In this document: one piece after another, positions 35,916 to 45,289 of the stretch
How positions within the stretch are numbered: position 1 is the stretch's first letter
Layout of the letters: each line of letters opens with the position of its first letter
From: Hwanghaeella grinnelliae
GTDB lineage: Bacteria; Pseudomonadota; Alphaproteobacteria; UBA8366; Aestuariispiraceae
Direction of reading: 5' to 3'
Length of the DNA: 64,000 nt
Assembly (NCBI RefSeq): GCF_004005845.1
Contig: NZ_SADE01000002.1
Location: 248,421-312,420, forward strand
The notes under the pieces: generated by a model
Told to the model about the DNA's origin: nothing
The model's input: the letters and a program-made list of their open reading frames with translations, nothing else
The model's database searches: none
Position numbers and translations under genes: made by a program

Positions 35916-36932
35916 CTAATCCAGGGCGATCCGGCGGCTTTCCCGGGCGGATTGGTAAATGGCGTCTTCGATTTCGATATTCCGAAGATAATCCGCGCCC
36001 GTATTCTCCAACACCCCGCCGCGCAGCATATGCTCGGTCACATGGGCCTGAAGCGCGGCCACGCAATCACCGCCAAATCCGCGGTTTTCCCAAGCATAGT
36101 CGACCGGCTGCATCTGCCCGCCCAAAGGCAGGAAGGACAAGCCACCGTCGCCGTTCAGGAAAAGCGTGCCGTCCGACCCTTCGACGGCCAACTCACCCAT
36201 GGTCAGGCGCGGGTTTTCCGCGACATGGCCGCTCAACCGGTTGCCATCGAACAATGCGCGCAGGCCGCCCCGGCATGAAAACAGAACATGGCCCGCATCC
36301 TCGCCCGCGATGACGGGGTTGAGGCGCCGCAGATCCGCATAGACCGCTTCGATTTCACCGAAGAGGAACCGGAACACATCGATCAGGTGGATTCCGGTTT
36401 CATGGATCAGAAACCGCTCCATATCCTGGAAATAGGGCTGGCGGGACAGATAGGCTTCCGGTCCCTGGCCGTCGCCCGGCCGCAAGCGGAACGTCGCTTG
36501 ATAGGGCTCGCCGAGACGGCCGTCATCGATCCAGCGTTTGATTTCGCGGTACCAGGGTTGAAACCGGAAATTTTCATGGACGATAAGCGGTATCCCCGCC
36601 TCCTTCGCCACGCGGACGATTTCCCGCGATTCCTCCAGGGTGGGCGCCAGGGGCTTTTGACAGATACAGGCTGTGCCGGCGCTTGATGCAAGCGTTACCA
36701 TTGCCAGATGGGTCGCGGGCGGGGTCGCGACATCGATCAGGTCCGGTTTCAACGCGGCGATCATCGCCGCCGGGTCGTCCCAGGCCTGCCCGCCGAATTC
36801 AGCGGCCGCCGATTGCGCTTTCGACAGGTCCAGGTCGCAGGCGCCGACCAACTCGACATCGGCCAGCCGGGCCCAGGCCTCATAATGAAAACGGGCGAAA
36901 AAGCCGGCCCCTATGACGGCGACGCGCAGCAT
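35916..36932 (-). CDS. Gfo/Idh/MocA family oxidoreductase
   Basis: A 338-residue NAD(P)-dependent sugar/polyol oxidoreductase. The Rossmann loop is VAVIGAGFFARFHYEAW at the start. The usual EKP motif reads QKP in ICQKPLAPTLEESREI, keeping the catalytic Lys. A C-terminal substrate domain follows. ATG at 36932 starts the family sequence. It lies 19 nt after the dehydrogenase gene 36952-38043 and is probably co-transcribed. The substrate is not evident. Confidence 0.87.
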   Translation of the reverse strand: MLRVAVIGAGFFARFHYEAWARLADVELVGACDLDLSKAQSAAAEFGGQAWDDPAAMIAALKPDLIDVATPPATHLAMVTLASSAGTACICQKPLAPTLEESREIVRVAKEAGIPLIVHENFRFQPWYREIKRWIDDGRLGEPYQATFRLRPGDGQGPEAYLSRQPYFQDMERFLIHETGIHLIDVFRFLFGEIEAVYADLRRLNPVIAGEDAGHVLFSCRGGLRALFDGNRLSGHVAENPRLTMGELAVEGSDGTLFLNGDGGLSFLPLGGQMQPVDYAWENRGFGGDCVAALQAHVTEHMLRGGVLENTGADYLRNIEIEDAIYQSARESRRIALD

Positions 36933-36951
36933 GACGTCAGCTTTTCCTTTC

Positions 36952-38043
36952 CTAGGCAATCCGCTCCAGGATGGCATCGGCGATGGCGCGGGTGCCGGCT
37001 TCACCACCTAGTTCGAAACTCTTCAAGCCGCCGGTGGCGAAGGCATCCGCAACCGCATTGTCGATCAGGGCGGCGCCATCACGACAGGCCTGCAAGTCAT
37101 GTGTCTCGCCCAGCCAGTCCAACATCATGGCGGCACTGAGGATCGTCGCCGTGGGGTTGGCCTTGCCCTGGCCCATGATATCGGGCGCGGTGCCGTGGCA
37201 AGGTTGGAAAACCGCCTGCCGATCGCCGATATCGGCCGAGGGCGCGAAACCCAGGCCCCCGATCAGCCCGGCGGCAAGATCTGACAGGATGTCGCCGAAC
37301 ATGTTCTCGGTCACCAGCACGTCATAGGTCCAGGGTTTCTTGACGAAATTCATCGCGACCGCGTCGATATAGCCATAGTCGCGTTCGATATCGGGATACT
37401 GCTCACCGACTTCATCGAAGATCTGCCGGAAGAAGGCCGTCGATCCCAGCACGTTCGCCTTGTCGACACAGGTTAGCCGGCCGGGCTTGCCCTTTGCCTT
37501 GCGCTGCTGCGCAAGCTGGTAGCTGAAATGGAACAGTTTCTCGCTGGTGTTGCGCGTGATTTCCATCGTGTCGCGCGCGATCTCGTTGCCGATCCGCTCC
37601 GCCTTCTTGCGACCGACGAAAAGCCCCTCGGTCGATTCACGGATCAGTACGAAATCGATATCCGCAGCGCGCGGATCGGCCAGTACAGGCGGAACGCCCT
37701 TCAGCGCCTTAGCCGGGCGCACCCCGCCATACAGACCGAAAATCTCACGCAGGTCGACTTGCGGCGTGATCTCGCGCCCATCGGGATAACGGACATCGGG
37801 CAAGCCCATCGCGCCCACCAACATCGCGTCGGCCGCGCCGATCTTCTCCACAAGGTCCTGCGGCAGAGCGTCGCCTGTTTTTTTGTACAGGCCCGCGCCG
37901 CATTCGTGGTCCGAGAAGCTCAACTCGAACCCACCCAGCTTCGCCTGAACGGCTTTCAGAACCTCGACCGCGGGTTCCATGACCTCCAGTCCGATCCCGT
38001 CGCCGGGTAAAACAGCGACGTTAAAGCGCTGGTTCGTCGTCAT
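36952..38043 (-). CDS. isocitrate/isopropylmalate dehydrogenase family protein
   Basis: A 363-residue beta-decarboxylating dehydrogenase of the isopropylmalate/tartrate type. Motifs are VAVLPGDGIGLEVMEPA at the N-terminus, RESTEGLFVGRK in the middle and CHGTAPDIMGQGKANPTATI towards the C-terminus. It sits in a catabolic context beside Gfo/Idh/MocA, with SMP-30 and an aminotransferase divergent. A hydroxy-acid dehydrogenase of catabolism is therefore more likely than leucine biosynthesis (no leuC/leuD here). ATG at 38043 is used. Confidence 0.82.
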   Translation of the reverse strand: MTTNQRFNVAVLPGDGIGLEVMEPAVEVLKAVQAKLGGFELSFSDHECGAGLYKKTGDALPQDLVEKIGAADAMLVGAMGLPDVRYPDGREITPQVDLREIFGLYGGVRPAKALKGVPPVLADPRAADIDFVLIRESTEGLFVGRKKAERIGNEIARDTMEITRNTSEKLFHFSYQLAQQRKAKGKPGRLTCVDKANVLGSTAFFRQIFDEVGEQYPDIERDYGYIDAVAMNFVKKPWTYDVLVTENMFGDILSDLAAGLIGGLGFAPSADIGDRQAVFQPCHGTAPDIMGQGKANPTATILSAAMMLDWLGETHDLQACRDGAALIDNAVADAFATGGLKSFELGGEAGTRAIADAILERIA

Positions 38044-38186
38044 GCGTCTCGCTCCCAAAATTCTTTGCTTTATGGATAAACACCGCTCCCCCGCCAGGGA
38101 TGGCTTCCCATCCCCGTATACCCCGCGCATACTTGCACTGACCAGCGTTCAGCGGGAACAAACCCGTTTCCAAGCGGGGAGGGATC

Positions 38187-39215
38187 ATGACGGAAGCCAC
38201 GAACGGGCCAACGGCGGGGACCGCGCCGGGGGGCCTGGCCGATCAATTTCGACTGGACGATATCGCCTTCACGGGACGGGACCTGTACCGCCCGGAATGC
38301 GTCCTGGCGACAGCGTCGGGCAGTCTTTACACGTCCGATTGGAACGGGGGCGTCACTTGGTTGCGGCCGGATGGCGGGCAGGAACGAATCCTGGCGGACG
38401 GCCCCGCTGAAACCCTTGGAATCGACTTCAAGCCGAACGGATTCGCGCTGCTTGAAAACGGCGATTTCCTGATCGCCAATATCAGCGACGACGGCGGCAT
38501 CTGGCGGCTGTCCCGTGACGGCAATTTGCGCCCCTATCTGCTGGAAGCGGATCGGCAGACACTGCCCGCCAGCAACTTCGTCCTGCTCGACGACCTGGGG
38601 CGGGTTTGGATCACGATCAGCACAAGGCGGGAGCCCCGGTCGCTGGGCTACCGGCCCGACGTGGATGACGGCTTCATCATCCTGGCCGATGCGAAGGGCG
38701 CGCGGATCGTCGCCGACGGCATCGGTTTCACGAACGAGGTCGCGTTGTCCGACGACGGGCGCTGGCTGTACGTCAACGAGACCTTCGTGCGCCGGACCAG
38801 CCGGTTCCCGGTAGCGGATGACGGCAGTCTCGGCCCCAAGGAAGTCGTCGTCGAATACGGGCCTGGGATCTTTCCCGATGGTCTGGCCTTCGACGCGGAA
38901 GGGCATATGTGGATCACCTCCATCGTATCGAACCGGGTGATCCGCCTGGCGCCTTCCGGCGCCTACGAAATTCTGTTGGAGGATTTCGACCCGGACCATC
39001 TGGCCTGGGTCGAGGAAGCCTATCAAGCCGGCGAAATGGACCGACCGCATATGGACGGCATCAAAAGCCGCGTGCTGCGAAGCGTGTCCAGCCTATGCTT
39101 CGGCGGACAGGATTTACGACAGCTCTGGTTCGGTTGCTTGCTTGGCGATCAGGTCGGGCACATGGCTTCGCCGATTGCAGGCCGTCCGCCCGCGCATTGG
39201 GCTTTTCCCTGGTAA
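38187..39215 (+). CDS. SMP-30/gluconolactonase-type beta-propeller protein
   Basis: A 342-residue six-bladed propeller hydrolase of the SMP-30/LRE family, which opens sugar lactones. Visible blade segments are LYTSDWNGGVTWLRPDGG, NGFALLENGDFLIANISDDG and GIGFTNEVALSDDGRWLYVN (Asn/Asp metal-site residues). The gene diverges from the dehydrogenase gene and is followed 20 nt on by an aminotransferase gene. No signal peptide is visible, so it is probably cytoplasmic. Confidence 0.82.
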   Translation: MTEATNGPTAGTAPGGLADQFRLDDIAFTGRDLYRPECVLATASGSLYTSDWNGGVTWLRPDGGQERILADGPAETLGIDFKPNGFALLENGDFLIANISDDGGIWRLSRDGNLRPYLLEADRQTLPASNFVLLDDLGRVWITISTRREPRSLGYRPDVDDGFIILADAKGARIVADGIGFTNEVALSDDGRWLYVNETFVRRTSRFPVADDGSLGPKEVVVEYGPGIFPDGLAFDAEGHMWITSIVSNRVIRLAPSGAYEILLEDFDPDHLAWVEEAYQAGEMDRPHMDGIKSRVLRSVSSLCFGGQDLRQLWFGCLLGDQVGHMASPIAGRPPAHWAFPW

Positions 39216-39235
39216 GTGTAAAGGATGTCGACGTC

Positions 39236-40348
39236 ATGGCCTCGCCGCTGAAACCTTTCCTGACATCCCGTCCCAAAATCCCGCCCCTGCCGGTCGATTT
39301 CGGGGACAGGTCGGTTCATAGACTGCATTTCAACGAATGCCCCTTCCCGCCGTCACCCGCGGTGACGCAGGCCATCGCGGAAGCCGCCGGCAGGTTGAAC
39401 CACTATCCCGACGCGGTCTGGTCGGATCTGACGCATGCCATCGCGACGGAATGGGATTGGCCGCAAGACAGGATCATTTGCGCCAATGGCAGCGATGAAT
39501 TGCTGATGATGACAGGTCAACTCGTTTTGGGCCCCGGCGATGAAGCCGTCGCCCCCGGGCCCTGCTTTGCCAACTATCCGAAATCCGCCGCCGCGCAAGG
39601 CGCGACGCTGATCCAAGTGCCGGTGCGCCACGACGGCGGAATCGATATCGACGCCACATTGGCCGCGATCACGCCCCGCACGAAGCTCGTCTTCGTGACC
39701 ACGCCGATGAACCCGACCGGCACCTTGATGCAAACGGCGGAGTTCACCCGGCTGGCCCGGGAAATTCCGGACCATGCCCTGCTGGTGCTGGACGAAGCCT
39801 ATTACGAATTCGGCCGGTTCGAAGGCGGCGGCGATCACCTGCCCGCCCTGCGGGACCGGTCCGGACCCTGGATCGTATTACGGACTTTTTCCAAAGCCTA
39901 TGCTCTCGCCGGTTTGCGTCTCGGTTATGCCTTGTGCGGATCGGAAGAGGTCCGAACGGCCTTCGACCAGGTCAGGATCGGCTTCAACGTCAACCGACTG
40001 AGCCAGGCCGGTGCGGCCGCCGCACTGACGGATCCGGGCCATACGGCGATGATCCTGGAAAACAACAAACGGGAACGGGAACGGATGGCCGGGGCGCTGA
40101 CCGCGCTTTGGTGCCGTGTCCTCGACTCGGCGACGAATTTCATCGCCGCAGAACTGCCCTGCGCCAGCCCGACCGTTGTTTCGGCCCTGCGCGCCGAGGC
40201 GGATATCTGGACCCAGGCGATTGCTTATCCGGGGTTTGAAAATTTCATCCGGATCAGCGTCGGTGGTCCCGAAGATACAGATGCCCTGTTGGCCGCGTTT
40301 CCCGGCATCCTGCAGCGTGCTCTGGACGCCCGCGAACCGGCTGAATAG
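39236..40348 (+). CDS. histidinol-phosphate-type aminotransferase
   Basis: A 370-residue PLP enzyme of the HisC group. HFNECPFPPSP near residue 35 is the usual Asn-Glu-x-Pro start. NGSDELLMM, TPMNPTG and DEAYYEFGRF follow, and the PLP lysine is in RTFSKAYALAGLRLGY. It lies 20 nt after the SMP-30 gene and away from any his operon, so the substrate may not be histidinol phosphate. The frame is open far upstream over the SMP-30 gene, but ATG at 39236, after AAGGA, begins the family sequence. Confidence 0.86.
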   Translation: MASPLKPFLTSRPKIPPLPVDFGDRSVHRLHFNECPFPPSPAVTQAIAEAAGRLNHYPDAVWSDLTHAIATEWDWPQDRIICANGSDELLMMTGQLVLGPGDEAVAPGPCFANYPKSAAAQGATLIQVPVRHDGGIDIDATLAAITPRTKLVFVTTPMNPTGTLMQTAEFTRLAREIPDHALLVLDEAYYEFGRFEGGGDHLPALRDRSGPWIVLRTFSKAYALAGLRLGYALCGSEEVRTAFDQVRIGFNVNRLSQAGAAAALTDPGHTAMILENNKRERERMAGALTALWCRVLDSATNFIAAELPCASPTVVSALRAEADIWTQAIAYPGFENFIRISVGGPEDTDALLAAFPGILQRALDAREPAE

Positions 40349-40377
40349 GACGCCACCGTCGTGCCACCGGGCCAGGA

Positions 40378-40866
40378 TCAATCCCTGTTCAGAACTTTCT
40401 CGCGCAGCCGCAGATGCATGCGATTCTGCCCTTCTTCCCGGGCATAGTGGAGGAGGTCGCAGTAGTGCAGGATCAAGGGCCAACCCAGTTGCCCGTCCGG
40501 TCGATCGTCCAAGTGCTCATCCCGGCTGTCGCTCGGCAGGTCGCTGCGCGGATCGAACGGTGAACCATGATCGACATAGCGGAAATGCAGGACACCGTCA
40601 TCGATATGGAAATCAACGTGAATCCCGGTTTCCGGATCGTCATGAGCCCCTTTCCCCCAGCCGTGCATGATACTGTTGGTAACCAGCTCCTCCAGTACCA
40701 GCCGCAGGGCAAGCCCGCATCCGTCCGAGAATCCCAGCCGCGCCTGAAGTCTGTTCAGCGCGACACGGATTTCCGAAAGCGACGCCCTATTGAAAGGCAA
40801 CCGCAAATTTTCTGGAATCACCACTTTATCATCCGTACCCATGAGGCTGAGTTTGCCTAGAGACAT
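40378..40866 (-). CDS. RsbW-like anti-sigma/switch kinase (HATPase_c)
   Basis: A 162-residue GHKL-type ATPase of the serine-kinase anti-sigma family. The N box is LVLEELVTNSIMHGW (E59/E60, N64), the G1 box is VDHGSPFDP (D99, G101), and DGQLGWPLILHY takes the place of the usual GGLGL loop. Such kinases bind a target, often a sigma factor, and phosphorylate a STAS antagonist on Ser. A STAS protein and a SpoIIE phosphatase are nearby, so it is the switch kinase of this island. No sigma factor gene is adjacent. Its start is ATG 40866, or 24 nt later. Confidence 0.85.
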   Translation of the reverse strand: MSLGKLSLMGTDDKVVIPENLRLPFNRASLSEIRVALNRLQARLGFSDGCGLALRLVLEELVTNSIMHGWGKGAHDDPETGIHVDFHIDDGVLHFRYVDHGSPFDPRSDLPSDSRDEHLDDRPDGQLGWPLILHYCDLLHYAREEGQNRMHLRLREKVLNRD

Positions 40867-40985
40867 TTCAGGAGTCGATCCTTCATTCGGATTACGGTAG
40901 TATGTTTCCGGGAAAAAGTTCGGCTGTCATCGTGCCAACCGAATTTGGGGCAAAATAAAACTCAAACTTCGGAAGGTGACATTCT

Positions 40986-41435
40986 ATGTCGTGCCTAAGA
41001 GCTCTGTTTTTCCTTATCCTCCTCCCTGCACTGTCCATCGCTACAATCGGCACCGCCTTTGCAGATATCGGTCGGGTAAAAAGCGCCAGCGGGGCCGCGT
41101 CCATCGAACGGAACGGTGAAACGATTGCGGCGGAGCCCGGCCTTGCGCTGCACGAATCGGACACCCTGGTGACTGGGAATGACGGGAAACTGGGTGTGAC
41201 ATTCGTCGACAACAGCCGCTTCAGCGCCGGACCGAACAGCCGTATCGAACTGTCCCACTTCCGTTTCAACGCCACAACGCTGGAAGGTCAGTTCGATACA
41301 CGATTGCAGAAAGGGTCGGTCGCCATCATTTCCGGGCAAATCGCAAAGAAAACCCCTGACGCGATGAAGGTCCGCACGCCGTCATCCATTCTGGGCGTCC
41401 GTGGCACGGAATTCGTGGTCGAGGCGAACCAATGA
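40986..41435 (+). CDS. exported FecR-domain protein
   Basis: A 149-residue protein with a signal peptide (LFFLILLPALSIATIGTAFA) and a single FecR domain (IGRVKSASGAASIERNGETI, VTFVDNSRFSAGPNSRIELS and VRTPSSILGVRGTEFVVEAN). In this setting FecR is a periplasmic sensor or scaffold and not a TonB signal protein, because no FecI-type sigma factor or receptor is present. Its stop overlaps the start of the OmpA lipoprotein gene (ATGA), so the two are coupled. Confidence 0.87.
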   Translation: MSCLRALFFLILLPALSIATIGTAFADIGRVKSASGAASIERNGETIAAEPGLALHESDTLVTGNDGKLGVTFVDNSRFSAGPNSRIELSHFRFNATTLEGQFDTRLQKGSVAIISGQIAKKTPDAMKVRTPSSILGVRGTEFVVEANQ

Positions 41436-42040
41436 GCATTGGTGCCAACACGGTTTTGAGAGGCGTTGCGCTTTCTGTCTTCCTGATGCTCGCGGCCTGC
41501 GCGCGGGATACGGTCACGTTGCTGCCGGGCGCGGATGGCGGCAGCTCCGGCACCGTTGCGGTCCTGTCCGAAGACGGCGAATCCATCGCCCTGATCAATG
41601 AACCCTACCAGGTCGGCAGTGTTCGCGGCGATGCTGTCTCTACCCGGACGGCCAGCGCGGAAGAGGTGGAAACGAACTACGGCGATCTTATCCGGACCCT
41701 GCCGGCGGAACCCGCGATCTACGTCCTGTATTTCGAGGAAGGCACGACCAATCTCATGCAGCGGTCTGCCCCAGAAATGAAGAAGCTACTGGCCGATGTC
41801 GCGGAACGGCCCGGCGCGGAAGTGCAGGTCACCGGACATACGGACGCGGTGGGCAAAGCAGCCGACAACGATATTCTGTCGCTACAGCGCGCGGCGCGCG
41901 TCCGCGACCTGCTTATCGGCATGGGGGTGCCCCCGGGGGATGTCATTTCCGTTGGCCGCGGCGAACGGGCCTTGCTGATAGAGACCGAGGATGAGGTGGA
42001 AGAACCACGCAACAGACGGGTGGAAGTCACGGTTCGTTAG
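41432..42040 (+). CDS. OmpA-family lipoprotein
   Basis: A 202-residue protein with a lipoprotein signal ending LMLAAC (Cys23). A linker of about 70 residues follows, then an OmpA peptidoglycan-binding domain (about 95-202, VQVTGHTDAVGKAADNDILS and RNRRVEVTVR). It anchors to peptidoglycan and the outer membrane. It is translationally coupled to the FecR gene. Beside a CHASE2 receptor it may report on wall or envelope state, which is an inference. Confidence 0.88.
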   Translation: MSIGANTVLRGVALSVFLMLAACARDTVTLLPGADGGSSGTVAVLSEDGESIALINEPYQVGSVRGDAVSTRTASAEEVETNYGDLIRTLPAEPAIYVLYFEEGTTNLMQRSAPEMKKLLADVAERPGAEVQVTGHTDAVGKAADNDILSLQRAARVRDLLIGMGVPPGDVISVGRGERALLIETEDEVEEPRNRRVEVTVR

Positions 42041-42056
42041 GGAATAAACAGGGCGT

Positions 42057-44255
42057 TCAGGCGCCTTTGAAACGGATCGCCATCAAGGTCAGATCATCGG
42101 TGGGGTCGGCGCCATCCTCGAAAGTCCGAACATCGCGGACCAGGGTGCCAAGGCCGGCGTTCAAGTCGGCCTCCCCCACCATTCGCCCCAGCCCGACTTC
42201 CAATCGGTCGTGCCCATAGAACCCGCCGGTCGTGTTGCGCGCTTCGGTCACGCCGTCTGTCGTAATGACCAACGTTTCACCGGGCGCCAGGGTTAAGGTT
42301 TCCTTCGGATAGGGAAACCCTTCGAAGACACAAAGCGGCGGGCCGCCATCGCATTCCAAAACCCGAACCGTGCCGTCGGCTGAGACGATATGCGGGTCTT
42401 CATGGCCGGCATTGCAGAACTCGACATGCCCTGTCTCACCATCGATCACCCCGGCGAACATGGTAACGAACAGGTCGGCCGGATTTTCCCGCGAGATTTC
42501 GTCATTCGCCATTTCGATGATCGCGTTCATGGCCACGCCCGGTCCGCGCAGGGCTGCGCTTTTGCTCATCGCCTTGCTCAGCGCCATGAAGAGAGAGGCG
42601 GGCACCCCTTTCCCCGTCACGTCGCCGACCAGAAAGAAAAGCCGTTTTTCGTCGACCATGAAAGCATCGTACAGATCACCGCCCACTTCTTTCGCGGATT
42701 CCAGGAAAGCGGCGATATCGATGCCGGCCGGCACGCCCGGCAGGGCGGAGACATCCGGCAGGATTCCCATCTGGATATCCCGCGCCGCCTGCAATTCACC
42801 GGCAATACGCGCCGCGCCGATCCGTTCGGTCTGAAGCGTGGCGCGCAGGGTGCGCCGGCGGCGGTCGATTTCGGCAATCATGACACCAAGCATCGACAGC
42901 AGAATCACGGTCGAAAGAACGCTGGGCAGGATCGGGTCCAACTGTAGTTGTCCGAAACGAAAAGCCAGATGCGACGCCACAGCGGCGGCACCGCCGACGA
43001 CAACGAACAAAGCGACCGGTATCCATGGTTTGACGATCGGCATCAACCAGATCACCAACCCGCCAAGAACCAGCATCAAGGCCGCTTCCGCCCAAATTGC
43101 CCAAGCCGGCCGGATCAATCGCGTGCCATATAACAAATTCTCCAAAACCTGGGCCTGGATCTCAACGCCATGAACCAGGGGGGATACCGGCGTCGCGCGC
43201 TTATCGACCACGCCGATCCCGGTCACACCGACCAAGACGAGCCGGTTCTTGAACAAAATGGAATCGACCCGGCCGCTCAACACATCGGCGGCGGAGACAA
43301 AACGCGCATCAAGCGATTCCGTGAAATAGGGGGTCACCCGGGCGTCAGGATCGGTCGGAAAATCCGTTGGCCCGATCCGCACGCCGGACACACGCCCTTC
43401 CTGACCCAGGAACATCAGATCGGGTGAGCCGAGGCCGACACGCAGGACTTCGAGAATCATACCGGCATGGGGTTCGCCATCGATATTCATCGCCAGCGGC
43501 ACCCGTCGGACGATGCCGTCGGAGTCCGGTTCCCCATTCAATACGCCCAGACCGATGGCATTTCCTTCCAGCACCGGAAGGTTTGTCACGACCGCATCCG
43601 CCTTCGGCAGAACGTTCAGCAGCGAAGGGTCCTGAAGATCCGTCGGCGGCATCGGTTTGGATGCCTTTTTCCACACTTCGGCCTCATCACCCGTAAGCGC
43701 GGCGCGGCCCAGAACGACAGGGACGCGACCGACAACGCCGGCCAAAATCTCGTCATTGCTGCGCACTGTGCGCAGAATGTTCCGGACTTCGTCGGATAGA
43801 TCGTCACGATCTTCCGCGATCTGATTAAGCGACAGCCGGTCCGGTTCAGGAAACAGCAAATCGAGGCCTACGACCAGCGCGCCACGAAAGGTTATCGCCT
43901 GGATCAGGTTCGCGACCATGGTCCGCGGCCAGGGCCATTGCCCATAGGCCTGCAGCGCCTTTTCGTCGATTTCCACAATCATGACCGGCAGGTTTTCCGC
44001 TTGCCGGGGGTGCAGCCGCTGCTGGATGTCGAAACCCATATTCCGCCAAGGCGTCAAAAGGTCCCCAGTCCCGAGGAGGACAACCAAGGCGACGAGCAAC
44101 AGGAAGACCGAGAGCGGGCGCCCCTTGCCGGTTATGATCGTACGGATGGGTCCGGCGTTGGACCAACCGACGGTCTCGTCACCATCGCCGACAAGATCCT
44201 CCCCCCGGTTCTTGCCGGAAGCACCGCCGGAGCCAGACTTATCGTCATTTGTCAC
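42057..44255 (-). CDS. CHASE2 receptor with SpoIIE/PP2C serine phosphatase output
   Basis: A 732-residue membrane protein. After a hydrophilic start comes helix 48-66. A periplasmic CHASE2 domain follows (about 90-385, MIVEIDEKALQAYGQWPWPR and FFVGVTGIGVVDKRAT-like segments). Then there are three closely packed helices (about 400-470). The cytoplasmic SpoIIE/PP2C domain (about 500-732) has ARDIQMGILPD, GGDLYDAFMVD, LVGDVTGKGVPASLFMAL and LVITTDGVTEARN, all metal-binding Asp motifs present. It should dephosphorylate a STAS antagonist in response to a periplasmic cue. The nearby STAS gene is the likely substrate. Confidence 0.9.
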   Translation of the reverse strand: MTNDDKSGSGGASGKNRGEDLVGDGDETVGWSNAGPIRTIITGKGRPLSVFLLLVALVVLLGTGDLLTPWRNMGFDIQQRLHPRQAENLPVMIVEIDEKALQAYGQWPWPRTMVANLIQAITFRGALVVGLDLLFPEPDRLSLNQIAEDRDDLSDEVRNILRTVRSNDEILAGVVGRVPVVLGRAALTGDEAEVWKKASKPMPPTDLQDPSLLNVLPKADAVVTNLPVLEGNAIGLGVLNGEPDSDGIVRRVPLAMNIDGEPHAGMILEVLRVGLGSPDLMFLGQEGRVSGVRIGPTDFPTDPDARVTPYFTESLDARFVSAADVLSGRVDSILFKNRLVLVGVTGIGVVDKRATPVSPLVHGVEIQAQVLENLLYGTRLIRPAWAIWAEAALMLVLGGLVIWLMPIVKPWIPVALFVVVGGAAAVASHLAFRFGQLQLDPILPSVLSTVILLSMLGVMIAEIDRRRRTLRATLQTERIGAARIAGELQAARDIQMGILPDVSALPGVPAGIDIAAFLESAKEVGGDLYDAFMVDEKRLFFLVGDVTGKGVPASLFMALSKAMSKSAALRGPGVAMNAIIEMANDEISRENPADLFVTMFAGVIDGETGHVEFCNAGHEDPHIVSADGTVRVLECDGGPPLCVFEGFPYPKETLTLAPGETLVITTDGVTEARNTTGGFYGHDRLEVGLGRMVGEADLNAGLGTLVRDVRTFEDGADPTDDLTLMAIRFKGA

Positions 44256-44273
44256 GTGTTTGGATAATCCCGG

Positions 44274-45236
44274 TTAAACGTCGATGACCAAACCATCATA
44301 GGCACAGGATATACGTAACACATCATCGCCCGGGCGGACGAGTTCCTCGTATCGGATTGTTTCCGTATGGTTCTGAAGGATCATCGCATCGTCGAAGACC
44401 GGTTCGTGATGGAACATGGCCAGATGCTTGACGCCGGCCTGATGGCACATGTCGACCGCGACGATGTTGCTGGAATGGCCCCAGTCTTCTTTCACCGAAA
44501 TGGCGTCAGCCATGGAATACATCGTATCGAAGATGACGAGGTCCGCGCCCCGCATGAATTCGATATGCGCGTCGAAATCGTCAAGGTCGTCCAGCTTGTG
44601 TTCCGCATCGGTGGTGTAGACCACGGTCTTGCCACCCTTTTCAAACCGGTAACCATAGGAATCGCCGTGATGCGGCTGCTTGCGGATTTTGACCGTGAAG
44701 GCGCCGGTATCCAGCACCTCTCCATCCTTCATGACCTGAAATTCCCGCGGCGCGCCCATCCAGTCCAAGGGAACGGGGAAGGACGGATTGTCCTGCTGCC
44801 GCCGCAGCGCGAATTCGATATCGTGCCCGCCGACGATTTTAAGATTGTTCGTGGGCATGAAAGCCGGGGCGAAAAACGGGAACCCCATAATGTGGTCCCA
44901 ATGGGGATGGGACATGAAGAAGGAATAGGCCCCCTTCTTTCCCCCTTCATTGATGCGCCGCAGTGAATCGAAGCCGAATTCACGTAAGCCCGACCCCATG
45001 TCGCAAAGCACGAATTCATCATTCCCAAAGTCGATTTCGACGCAGGACGACGCGCCGCCATAGGTTCCGGCGACAGAGAAATCGAGCTCGTTATCGACAA
45101 AATCGGCGATCGCCTGGTCGTCATCCAGGTTTTTTCCACGGGCGGCCTGCAGCGCCTGGACGATCTTACCCCGGACCTTGTCCGCCTTCATCGCCACGGG
45201 AAGCGACCCGCGCGTTCCCCAAAACTTCACCTGCAT
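44274..45236 (-). CDS. metallo-beta-lactamase-fold hydrolase in the partner-switching island
   Basis: A 320-residue MBL-fold protein with the metal motif HPHWDH (110-115), CDMGSGLREFG before it, and later HHGDSYGYRFEKGGKTVVYT and MFHHEPVFDDAMI. This group includes cyclic-nucleotide phosphodiesterases and RNA-processing-like enzymes. The pairing with a phosphatase receptor suggests a small signal nucleotide, but the substrate is unknown. It lies between the CHASE2 gene (18 nt) and the STAS gene (53 nt) in one reverse-strand unit. Confidence 0.82.
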   Translation of the reverse strand: MQVKFWGTRGSLPVAMKADKVRGKIVQALQAARGKNLDDDQAIADFVDNELDFSVAGTYGGASSCVEIDFGNDEFVLCDMGSGLREFGFDSLRRINEGGKKGAYSFFMSHPHWDHIMGFPFFAPAFMPTNNLKIVGGHDIEFALRRQQDNPSFPVPLDWMGAPREFQVMKDGEVLDTGAFTVKIRKQPHHGDSYGYRFEKGGKTVVYTTDAEHKLDDLDDFDAHIEFMRGADLVIFDTMYSMADAISVKEDWGHSSNIVAVDMCHQAGVKHLAMFHHEPVFDDAMILQNHTETIRYEELVRPGDDVLRISCAYDGLVIDV

Positions 45237-45289
45237 GCAGCCGCCCCTTCCTGGTCTTGTTTCCCGACGCTTGACGGCGGGCTGTGGGA

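Noticed and set aside
38909-39235. Possible N-terminal extension of the HisC-type aminotransferase
   Set aside because: The extension overlaps the SMP-30 gene in another frame and lacks family-like sequence. ATG at 39236 fits better.
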